A program made the position numbers and the translations under genes. A stretch of 64,000 nt of DNA, from NCBI GenBank assembly GCA_001414325.1, contig LLKB01000005.1:419060-483059 (forward strand). The letters run 5' to 3'. Position 1 is the first letter of the stretch; every line of letters begins with the position of its first letter. Shown here piece after piece: positions 56,342-64,000 of this stretch. The notes under the pieces were generated by a model. It searched no databases. It was not told the DNA's origin and saw only the letters and a list, made by a program, of their open reading frames with translations. This DNA is from Butyribacter intestini. Lineage in GTDB: Bacteria; Bacillota; Clostridia; Lachnospirales; Lachnospiraceae.

Positions 56342-57288
56342 TACCCCCAGATAACCTGCATTATTTTTCTTATAGTTCCATTTTTCCAGATGTGATTTTT
56401 CTTATAGAACATAATACGATACAATTTCGCTCTGCTGCCAAGAGAAGCATATCCGCTCATAAGCTCATATTCTTCACAATACTTTTCTGCAGCTAATTCT
56501 TTTCTGTATATCTCCACAAAAAATTTCACCTGATTTCTTGATGTTTCCATAGCTTCTTTATAACTTTTTCTGCCATTTGCAAGCCTTTTTAAAAGATATA
56601 CCGGATTATTATTATTTTTAGCACCGACACTGTTGCCTGAATGCTGCCTGTAACTAAGCAGCGGCTTCTTTATAACTTCTATCTTTCCAAAAACCGATGC
56701 ATATAATGCTGCAAGATAGTCGTGCATGATTATATATTCAGAAGACGCATATTCTGATATTCCGGCTATAAGTTTTTTGTTACACATCATCGTACATCCT
56801 GTCACATGATTTTGTATAAGTATCTGTGGCAGTTTTGAATCTGCATTTATATGTGACATTTCAAACATTGAATCTGCATTTATATTTCCGTTTTCATCAA
56901 TAACTTCCACATCACCATGAACAAGCAGAGGAAAGTCTCTGCCATATCTTTCCTCTGCCTGTTTCATCTTATTAAATGTAATTTCTATCTTGTCCTTTTT
57001 CCAAATATCATCCTGGTCGCAGAACATAACATAATCAGACTCTTTCGCATCATTTATCAAAAGAGCGAAATTATTTTTTGCGGAGCCGCTCGGTTTTTCA
57101 TTTACTTTAAATATTACTTCCTGCTCAACTTCATCTGAAAACTTTTTAACTATCTCCGCCGTTTTGTCACTACTGCGGTCATCCCTTATGACAAGTCTCC
57201 ATTCTGTATATGTCTGGTCTTTCAGCGACTCAAGCTGTTCTCTTATATATTCCTGTCCATTATAGACAGCCATTATAATAGTAATCAC
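56341..57288 (-). CDS. Family 2 glycosyltransferase
   Basis: 315 residues. GT2 (GT-A) motifs: ITIIMAVYNGQEYIREQLES at the nucleotide site, LVIRDDRSSDKT, and the DxD-type FCDQDDIWKKDK. MHDYLAALYASVFGKIEVIK and LLSYRQHSGN are usual for rhamnosyltransferase-like members. Adds a sugar to a surface polysaccharide or teichoic acid; the sugar is unknown. First gene of the three-gene surface cluster. Confidence 0.9.
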   Translation of the reverse strand: MITIIMAVYNGQEYIREQLESLKDQTYTEWRLVIRDDRSSDKTAEIVKKFSDEVEQEVIFKVNEKPSGSAKNNFALLINDAKESDYVMFCDQDDIWKKDKIEITFNKMKQAEERYGRDFPLLVHGDVEVIDENGNINADSMFEMSHINADSKLPQILIQNHVTGCTMMCNKKLIAGISEYASSEYIIMHDYLAALYASVFGKIEVIKKPLLSYRQHSGNSVGAKNNNNPVYLLKRLANGRKSYKEAMETSRNQVKFFVEIYRKELAAEKYCEEYELMSGYASLGSRAKLYRIMFYKKNHIWKNGTIRKIMQVIWG

Positions 57289-57363
57289 AATAAATCAATT
57301 CTCCATTTCCACATATGTCCTTTATCATATGACTTCCACACCATGTGTGCAGCGGGCAGCCAC

Positions 57364-58764
57364 TTATGGTCTTTCCACGATAGAACCATATGCATCATAA
57401 CCTGTTGTACGGTTTGCCCATTCCGTACTTAAAACCGGTTTGCCCTTAGATGTAAATCCTGTAACCCTGTAACCCGTAAACATTTCAACATGATATACAC
57501 CTTTATATCTTCCGTTTTTTGCACCCGGCTTAAAAATAAGATCACCTGCTCTAAATTTCATCTTCTGTATCTGTCCCTCAGTCATTTTTCCACTTACTTT
57601 TTTGTGATGTATCATACACCACCTGCATATGTCAGCGGCAACAGGTGCATATGATCTGGCTCCAAAATAAGTTCCATACCTTGAGTAAGCACGCCATACA
57701 AGTGAACTGCAGTCATAATAACCTCTCTGCATTCTTTTTGGCTGACTATATGTTCCCTTTGCTATTGATTTTGCCTTTCTTATAACTCTATATGTCTTAG
57801 GAGTTACAACGGACACTGCACAGCCTACTTTTGCTCCTCCTATATTTGCAACTATGACTGATGTTCCAACTTTTCTCGCTTTTATCTTTCCTTTGCCATT
57901 TACCTTCACAACAGAAGATTTTAAAGATTTCCACTTAATTCCTTTTGATATTCCCTTTATTGATAACTTTGAGCTTTTTCCTTTTATCAATACAAGATAT
58001 GTCCTGTTTATTTTTACCTTAATAACATTAATATAAACATTAAAAGTTGCACCATATATTGTAAATGTAACTGTTGTTTTTCCAGGTTTATATGCCCATA
58101 TAGAAACAACATTATTTTTTAACTTTGCTGAAACTGACATTGAGGAATTTGATGACTTATAATCAAAGTCGATATTTTGATTTTCTCCGTCTAAAGCAAT
58201 GTCACTTTTCAACTTAAAATCAAATTTTGTATTGTAATCATATGAAGACATATATTTAGTCTGGCTTGAAGACACAAGCTCGACATTTGACATATCAGGA
58301 TATACAAAAACACTAAATGTAAGTCTGTCATAATATGTAGACTCATCATATGTATTATCCTCACCGTCGTCTGTATCTTCAGCACTGTCAGATATTATTC
58401 CTGTTCCCTTGATTGTAATATCCGCATACACATCAACTTTTCCTGAAGAAAGTGCCTCATACTGTGCACCAAGATTTTCTATATCAGTGACTTTCATAAT
58501 ATTTTCATCACTGACACTCCACTTGACCGATTCGACATCACCTTTTTCACTTGTATAATTGACAAGTGTAAATACACCTGAGTCATGTATCGAAACATTA
58601 TAATCCTTAATATTCTCAACATCAAACTCAATATTTTTTTCTTCCGCTGCCGCTTTCCTGTAACTTCCCGCAAATGAAAGCAGACTTACGCACATTACAA
58701 ACGCCAAAAATATGCAAAGTCCTTTTTTGCTCTTATTATAAACTTCATCCACTTTGTTCTTCAA
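57364..58764 (-). CDS. Secreted NlpC/P60-like peptidase with Ig-like repeats
   Basis: 466 residues. Signal peptide (KGLCIFLAFVMCVSLLSFAGS, about 14-34), beta-rich Ig-like (BIG2-type) segments (about 50-325; the last is KSSKLSIKGISKGIKWKSLK), then a C-terminal NlpC/P60-like domain with Cys in RGYYDCSSLVWRAYSRYG and His in GVYHVEMFTGYRV. Expected to cleave peptide bonds in peptidoglycan outside the cell. It lies 75 bp upstream of the GT2 gene start, in the same direction. Confidence 0.85.
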   Translation of the reverse strand: MKNKVDEVYNKSKKGLCIFLAFVMCVSLLSFAGSYRKAAAEEKNIEFDVENIKDYNVSIHDSGVFTLVNYTSEKGDVESVKWSVSDENIMKVTDIENLGAQYEALSSGKVDVYADITIKGTGIISDSAEDTDDGEDNTYDESTYYDRLTFSVFVYPDMSNVELVSSSQTKYMSSYDYNTKFDFKLKSDIALDGENQNIDFDYKSSNSSMSVSAKLKNNVVSIWAYKPGKTTVTFTIYGATFNVYINVIKVKINRTYLVLIKGKSSKLSIKGISKGIKWKSLKSSVVKVNGKGKIKARKVGTSVIVANIGGAKVGCAVSVVTPKTYRVIRKAKSIAKGTYSQPKRMQRGYYDCSSLVWRAYSRYGTYFGARSYAPVAADICRWCMIHHKKVSGKMTEGQIQKMKFRAGDLIFKPGAKNGRYKGVYHVEMFTGYRVTGFTSKGKPVLSTEWANRTTGYDAYGSIVERP

Positions 58765-58776
58765 TGATCTTTCCTC

Positions 58777-59289
58777 CTATAAACTGTCTATTATCTTATC
58801 TGCTACCTGCGAAGGAGTACATCCGTCAGTCTCTATCACTATATCCGCAGCCGCATTATATTTTGGTGCCCGCTCCTCCATAAGTTTTTTTATGTATGGT
58901 ATATTCATATTGCCATTTAAAAGTGGTCTGTTGGTACTGTCTTTCACATGAGAATATATTGTCTCCGGTGTTGCCGTAAGAAGTACCACTTTACCTATTT
59001 TTTTCATCTTCTCCACATTTACCTCTCTCATCGCCATACCTCCACCGCATGAAACGATACACGGTTCAAGTTCGGCCAACTTATCTATAATGCCTGTTTC
59101 TGTTTTTCTGAAATATTCTTCTCCCTCGTCAGCAAAAATCTCTGCAATACTTTTTTTCTCCTGTTTTACAATCATTGCATCCGTATCGTTTTCCTTAACC
59201 CCAAGTTTTTTACTTAGAATCCTTGAAGTGCTCGTCTTACCGACCCCCATAAAACCGATCATAAAAATATGTTCCTTCAATCTGTTCAT
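58777..59289 (-). CDS. aroK: Shikimate kinase
   Basis: 170 residues from ATG 59289 (GGGAG 5-6 nt upstream); the frame is open a further 28 codons, but these lie partly in a repeat element. P-loop MIGFMGVGKTSTSR, shikimate-binding DTDAMI, IFADEGEEYFRKTE, CIVSCGGGMAMRE and LID STNRPLLNG. Fifth step of the shikimate pathway. It is separated from aroD by a family A repeat that carries a second repeat. Confidence 0.93.
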   Translation of the reverse strand: MNRLKEHIFMIGFMGVGKTSTSRILSKKLGVKENDTDAMIVKQEKKSIAEIFADEGEEYFRKTETGIIDKLAELEPCIVSCGGGMAMREVNVEKMKKIGKVVLLTATPETIYSHVKDSTNRPLLNGNMNIPYIKKLMEERAPKYNAAADIVIETDGCTPSQVADKIIDSL

Positions 59290-59324
59290 CTGTTCTCTCC
59301 CTTTGTCTTTATATTGTAGCCATG

Positions 59325-59664
59325 CGTTTGCGAAACTATCATAAATCTTGATTAAATTGTGCAGATATAACAAATAGTGTTAGTCGGCATTTTTGTCGTC
59401 GTCAGCACTTTGTACTCTAAATGAATGCAATTTTCAAACTAAAAATAATGTATGCTTGCATACAATTATTTTTAATGAAAATTATATGAGTGAAACGAAC
59501 AGCGAGAAAATTTTATTTTCGAGCTGTAGCATTCATTTATATGGCAGCGTTTTTTGCTGATTTATGTACTGCTACGAACGACAACATAGCGAGAGCGTGC
59601 CGACGATATTATTTGTTATATCTGTGCAATTGACACAACATATAGTTAGTTTCGCAATTACCTA
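59325..59664. repeat. Family A full-length repeat with a nested repeat
   Basis: Outer ends TTTGCGAAACTATC / TAGTTTCGCAA; arms TTGTGCAGATATAACAAATA and TTTGTTATATCTGTGCAA pair well; the centre has CGTCGTCAGCACTT and TTATGTACTGCTACGAACGA. A further 122-bp unit (59418-59539) with 11-bp inverted ends TAAATGAATGC / GCATTCATTTA is inserted in the centre. Confidence 0.82.
59418..59539. mobile_element. MITE-like unit nested in a family A repeat
   Basis: Perfect TAAATGAATGC / GCATTCATTTA ends and an internal hairpin AATTGTATGC/GCATACAATT-type. No clear target duplication. The other family A cores lack it, so it is a later insertion. Confidence 0.65.
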
Positions 59665-59669
59665 TTGTA

Positions 59670-60416
59670 TCATAGGATATTTAAAATTGCCCTCAAATCA
59701 TCAACATTTATCTGCCCCGGTGCACTTGCCTTTCCAAGACAGCCAAATGTCATGGCAGAACCAAAACTTTTCCCTGCCACTCTGCTGACTTTGCCATAGT
59801 CTCCCATAGACATTGTTATGACCGGCAATCCGACATTTTTACTTACAAAATCCTGCGTCGCTTCCATCAATGTAAATACATCATGCCTGTTTTGCGGCAT
59901 ACAGGCTAGTTTTGGTATCGAAACACCCTGGGATTTCATAAAACATAATCTTTTGATTATCTCATCATAAGACGGTGTCTTGTCAAAATCATGATACGAA
60001 CCCACAACAACAACATTTTTTTTAAGAGACTTTACAATGTCCTTCGTGTTTTTTTCGTCCATAAAATATACTTCTATATCGACCATATCAATATCACCGC
60101 TCTCTGAAATAGCTATAAGCATATCTTTATATGCAGACTCTTCTATCTCTTTGTTTCCGCCCTCGTTCTTTGTACGGAATGTTGCAAGCAGCGGTTTCTT
60201 TCCAACGACGGTTCTCAGCAGACTCGCTGTCTGAAGAATTTTTGAAATATCAGAACTTTCATCATAAAAATCTATTCTCCACTCTATAAGGTCAACACCC
60301 TTACTTAATGCAAGTTTTTCTCCCTCCTCAAGTATATCCTCCTGTGTCACTTCCACCACAGGTGCACATATCTTTGGACTCCCCTCTCCTATCGTTATAT
60401 CTCTAACTCTTATCAT
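59670..60416 (-). CDS. aroD: 3-dehydroquinate dehydratase, type I
   Basis: 248 residues, usual length for type I enzymes. GVDLIEWRIDFY and PLLATFRTKNEGG at substrate-binding strands, catalytic His in VVVGSYHDFDKTP and Schiff-base Lys in GVSIPKLACMPQ; VITMSMGDYGKVSR follows. Third step of the shikimate pathway. Starts 25 bp after a 37-residue membrane peptide gene and probably shares its transcript and leader element. Confidence 0.95.
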   Translation of the reverse strand: MIRVRDITIGEGSPKICAPVVEVTQEDILEEGEKLALSKGVDLIEWRIDFYDESSDISKILQTASLLRTVVGKKPLLATFRTKNEGGNKEIEESAYKDMLIAISESGDIDMVDIEVYFMDEKNTKDIVKSLKKNVVVVGSYHDFDKTPSYDEIIKRLCFMKSQGVSIPKLACMPQNRHDVFTLMEATQDFVSKNVGLPVITMSMGDYGKVSRVAGKSFGSAMTFGCLGKASAPGQINVDDLRAILNIL

Positions 60417-60441
60417 CGGTCATTTCCTTTCCTGCCGGATT

Positions 60442-60555
60442 TTATTCATCATCTTTAAGTGTATCTTTAACTCCTGCCGTAACAGCCACTACTGCTGCCA
60501 CTACTACCACTACTGCTATAACAACGATTCCTATTACTCCTGCTATAAGTACCAT
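60442..60555 (-). CDS. 37-residue single-pass membrane peptide
   Basis: ATG at 60555 with GAGGAG 6 nt upstream; reads MVLIAGVIGIVVIAVVVVVA, then AVVAVTAGVKDTLKDDE. Residues 2-27 form one very hydrophobic helix of Val/Ile/Ala; the tail is acidic and would face the cytosol or outside. A proper ribosome site, promoter (60756-60784) and transcription towards aroD support expression. Resembles small regulatory membrane peptides or type I toxin peptides, but has no Lys/Arg tail typical of the latter. Family not recognised. Confidence 0.75.
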   Translation of the reverse strand: MVLIAGVIGIVVIAVVVVVAAVVAVTAGVKDTLKDDE

Positions 60556-60563
60556 ATTACTCC

Positions 60564-60680
60564 TCATTTCTGCACACTTTTTTGTGCATAGTGCGAAAGT
60601 TTTTGACTTTCGCACATAAGATTTGTGTCAAGTGTGCGCAGACACAAATCTTGTGTGTGAAAAATCGGATTTTCCACACT
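60564..60680 (-). promoter_or_regulatory. Structured leader element, copy 3, before the membrane peptide
   Basis: Minus strand order: GTGTGGAAAATC / GATTTTTCACAC; AAGATTTGTGTC / GACACAAATCTT with loop TGCGCACACTT; GTGCGAAAG / CTTTCGCAC; TGCACA / TGTGCA; then CAGAAATGAGGAG, the ribosome site. A partial repeat of the first stem lies at 60681-60710. The promoter at 60756-60784 places the whole element in the 5' untranslated RNA. Confidence 0.78.
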
Positions 60681-60755
60681 AAAATCCTGCATATATGGAT
60701 TTTTCACACTATCATCCTAAAGTAAAACGGATATTCACAACCTGCTCATAACGCT

Positions 60756-60784
60756 ATTATAAAATAATATTAACTCCTTGTAAA
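60756..60784 (-). promoter_or_regulatory. Promoter of the membrane peptide/aroD transcript
   Basis: Minus strand: TTTACA (60784-60779), 17-bp spacer, TATAAT (60761-60756). Predicted leader about 190 nt. Confidence 0.72.
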
Positions 60785-60803
60785 GTTTACATACCCATAT
60801 TGT

Positions 60804-60844
60804 CAAAAAAGGAGCACACCGGCATAAAGCGATGTACTCCTTTT
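60804..60844 (-). terminator. Terminator of ilvC
   Basis: AAAAGGAGTACATCG pairs with CGGTGTGCTCCTTTT (some G-U-like pairs), followed on the minus strand by TTTTTTG. About 65 bp after the ilvC stop. Confidence 0.75.
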
Positions 60845-60909
60845 ATTTATAATCATGTCATATGTACTAATTTATATTATAAGATGCACGCATCATTATA
60901 TTTCAAAAA

Positions 60910-61956
<1,047 letters not shown>

Positions 61957-62014
61957 TTAATTAATATATGTGAAGTACAGACTATCGCCTGCGCTATCGA
62001 CAATTTTAATCTGC

Positions 62015-62518
62015 TTAATCGAAATCATCAAGCATTACCTCAGCACCTCTGCTTAGTCCTGCAATACCTGTTCTCACAAGTTCCTTGATCTCATAACCGT
62101 CAAGAAGTTTGATAAATGCATTAAGCTTTGTCTGATTTCCGGTAAGTTCTATCATCATAGTGTCAACTCCGACATCTACTATCTTACCTCTGAATGTATC
62201 AGCTATAGCTATTATCTCAGGTCTGTTTGATGCCTCTACACCAACTGTAATCAAAACCAGCTCCCTGCATACTGAATGTCCGCTCTTAAGTTCCTTGACA
62301 CATCTTACATCCTCAAGCTTTGCAAGCTGTTTTTCAATCTGGTCAAGGATGTGGTCATCTCCCCTGACTACGACAGTCATGCGTGAATACTCAGCATTTT
62401 CTGTTTCACCAACCGTGAGACTGTCTATATTGTAACCACGTCTGCTGAACAATCCCGATATACGGCTAAGTACACCTGACGTGTTATCAACCAATATTGA
62501 TAATACTTTCTTTTTCAT
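62015..62518 (-). CDS. ilvN: Acetolactate synthase small (regulatory) subunit
   Basis: 167 residues from ATG 62518, GGAGG 6 nt upstream (an in-frame upstream ATG at 62563 has no site). ACT domain LSILVDNTSGVLSRISGLFS and RGYNIDSLTVG; C-terminal regulatory half VDVGVDTMMIELTGNQTKL. Binds valine and controls the catalytic subunit, which must be encoded elsewhere. First gene of ilvN-ilvC. Confidence 0.95.
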   Translation of the reverse strand: MKKKVLSILVDNTSGVLSRISGLFSRRGYNIDSLTVGETENAEYSRMTVVVRGDDHILDQIEKQLAKLEDVRCVKELKSGHSVCRELVLITVGVEASNRPEIIAIADTFRGKIVDVGVDTMMIELTGNQTKLNAFIKLLDGYEIKELVRTGIAGLSRGAEVMLDDFD

Positions 62519-62622
62519 AAGTTTCCTCCAAAACAGGATTTTAAATCGATAACAGTCCGTCAATATTTAATATTTATAATCGTGTAAATATTAAATGAAC
62601 TTTATCTTAACTACCATGTTTC

Positions 62623-62651
62623 ATTTTAGCAATATGACAATGGTTTGTCAA
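62623..62651 (-). promoter_or_regulatory. Promoter of ilvN-ilvC
   Basis: Minus strand: TTGACA (62651-62646), 17-bp spacer, TAAAAT (62628-62623). The ~100-nt leader contains an AT-rich hairpin (62564-62595) but no visible T-box. Confidence 0.75.
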
Positions 62652-62676
62652 TAAACTAAAAAATAAAAAAACATAT

Positions 62677-63927
62677 TTATGTCATTCCACTTTTCTTTAC
62701 TTTGAGCAAACCGCTTTTTACTTTACTTTTTTTAGTATTTTTCACTACATACTTAATTTTACCTGATGAATACTTTAATTGTGTTATATAGTATGAATTT
62801 CCGTATTTTTTAACGGGACTCCATATAAGTTTTGCATTTTTTTCTTTGTAGTTAAAAATATAAAGCCTGTTATAAGCCGTATAATAATACTTATTGCTGT
62901 TAAACTTTATAAAACAACTGCCTTTTACTTTTAACAGACATTTTGCTTTTCCGGAACTGATATGTGCCCTTTTATATATTCCTGAATTATTCATAAACAC
63001 CCAGTAACTTCCCCTGTAATCAAATGCACTCGTCACTTTCTTAAAATAAGCCGTATCATAAATTTTGCTGTTCACACCAGATGAATCAAACCCTGAATAT
63101 CCATGATTTCTCATATATTTATCACTCGCAAGAAAATACTTGTGATACACCACTCCATCCTGATTTTTGCCGTTGTCACTGTCAACAGAATCATCCCATG
63201 TAACATCAACATTATACCAGTTTGAACCTATCTTAATCTGATTCCACACATGATCCATATACTCCGAATCAACGAAATGCACTGAGAATCCCAGTTTTTC
63301 CATAACCGCAGCATATGCAAGTGAATAACCCTGGCAGTTTCCTTTATGTTTTACCAGGACACCATACTCGGTAAGTCTTGAATTATTTGAACCCTTATCC
63401 TCATATGAAGTATCCTTTGCTATCTGGTCATGAACAAAAAGAGCCTTGTCAACACTGTTCATCCCAGGCTTTATCTTAGAAGTTATCTTGTTTATCTCTT
63501 TATTTAGCTTTGCTGCAGCTTTTTTTATAGCAGCCTCTTTTACTGAACCGTTTGTTTTTTTATATTCTGATGCATAACCAAGTTCTATCTTTGTTATTTT
63601 TCCGGTTGTCCCTGTATATTCCAGAGAATAGCTGTGATTGTTATAAAATATCATTGTTGTCTTATTTACAACCTCAGTCATAATCTCTTTTATAGTGCTT
63701 TTATCACTGTCAACATAAAGTTCAAAAGAACTTACATCCACTTCTGTTTTATAATTTTTGTATGCCTGTATGACTTTTGTTTTCAACCTTTCATAATCCG
63801 TCTTTTCCATTGCCGATACTCTTTGCCCAAGAGCATCTGAAAAACACATGAGCATACATATAAGCATACAGCAGATGTATATACATCTGCTGTGTCTAAA
63901 ACATATGTCTTTCTTCAACATAAACAT
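62677..63927 (-). CDS. Secreted transglutaminase-like protein
   Basis: 416 residues. Signal peptide (CIYICCMLICMLMCFSDALG, about 15-36), a helical region, then a transglutaminase/papain-like core (about 165-270) with Cys in HKGNCQGYSLAYAAVMEKLG, His in MDHVWNQIKIGSNWYNVD and Asp in VTWDDSVD. The C-terminal ~130 residues are beta-rich repeats (YYTAYNRLYIFNYKEK) resembling wall-associated propeller-like repeats. Probably a surface peptidase or cross-linking enzyme. Weak ribosome site before the chosen ATG; a second ATG is two codons later. The end of the window (63928-64000) shows no gene. Confidence 0.82.
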   Translation of the reverse strand: MFMLKKDICFRHSRCIYICCMLICMLMCFSDALGQRVSAMEKTDYERLKTKVIQAYKNYKTEVDVSSFELYVDSDKSTIKEIMTEVVNKTTMIFYNNHSYSLEYTGTTGKITKIELGYASEYKKTNGSVKEAAIKKAAAKLNKEINKITSKIKPGMNSVDKALFVHDQIAKDTSYEDKGSNNSRLTEYGVLVKHKGNCQGYSLAYAAVMEKLGFSVHFVDSEYMDHVWNQIKIGSNWYNVDVTWDDSVDSDNGKNQDGVVYHKYFLASDKYMRNHGYSGFDSSGVNSKIYDTAYFKKVTSAFDYRGSYWVFMNNSGIYKRAHISSGKAKCLLKVKGSCFIKFNSNKYYYTAYNRLYIFNYKEKNAKLIWSPVKKYGNSYYITQLKYSSGKIKYVVKNTKKSKVKSGLLKVKKSGMT

Positions 63928-64000
63928 ATCTGTGATATATTTTTCTCTTTTCTCATTTAATATCTCTTTAGTTCTTATAGCAATACACCTGCCTAACCAT

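Noticed and set aside
62519-62676. T-box or other riboswitch upstream of ilvN (and of leuS, aspS, gltX)
   Set aside because: I could not see the T-box consensus or a terminator/antiterminator pair in these short leaders.

Overview
This window looks like chromosomal DNA of an anaerobic, low-GC Gram-positive of the Clostridia, most likely a Lachnospiraceae member (Lachnospira/Eubacterium/Roseburia-like). The reasons are AT-rich DNA with strong GGAGG ribosome sites, a sporulation regulator (spo0A), an [FeFe]-hydrogenase maturase (hydE), ATP-type PEP carboxykinase, HemZ, teichoic-acid-type glycerophosphotransferase chemistry, a CIRCE element and no outer-membrane genes. Almost every gene is on the minus strand; the GH43 gene (12941-14440) is the clear exception. 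I see no rRNA, tRNA or CRISPR array.

Layout. 1-5.3 kb: start of trkA, then an RND pump/TetR operon with a consensus promoter and two identical operators. 5.4-11.4 kb: a TetM-like GTPase fused to an NYN nuclease, RNase H, a response regulator, an HPt protein and gltX. 11.5-16.4 kb: AraC regulator divergent from a GH43 glycosidase, an orphan gene and a ZIP transporter. 16.7-18.5 kb: pckA. 18.5-23.6 kb: a subtilase gene cut at its catalytic-Asp motif by a ~2.2 kb element carrying two serine recombinases, with a third recombinase just upstream. 23.7-31 kb: repeat lipoprotein, citrate synthase, spo0A, a kinase/regulator cluster and hydE. 31-36.7 kb: a second efflux operon (MMPL, heptad-repeat protein, TetR) with three operator-like sites. 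37-41.5 kb: htpG with CIRCE, and a secreted SGNH esterase. 41.7-53.8 kb: leuS, PAP2 phosphatase, aspS, HD-GYP protein, hemZ, MBL hydrolase, relA/spoT homologue and a C39-like protein. 53.9-58.8 kb: cell-surface genes. 58.8-64 kb: aroK, aroD, a previously unlisted 37-residue membrane peptide, ilvC, ilvN and a secreted transglutaminase-like protein.

The most striking features lie between or inside genes. (1) The split subtilase: its 5' half runs in frame into a recombinase, the ends carry att-like cores, and excision could restore VDSGIDYFHP. (2) A multi-hairpin leader element occurs three times, each time directly before the start codon of an unrelated gene and in the same orientation; one stem shows compensatory changes, and one copy is split by a MITE with a perfect 8-bp target duplication. 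(3) Several families of hairpin-forming MITE-like repeats fill intergenic spaces. (4) Two unrelated efflux operons share one design: the tetR gene is last and its likely operators overlap the operon promoter. Several start codons were moved downstream of the longest open frame on the basis of ribosome binding sites; each entry gives the reason.
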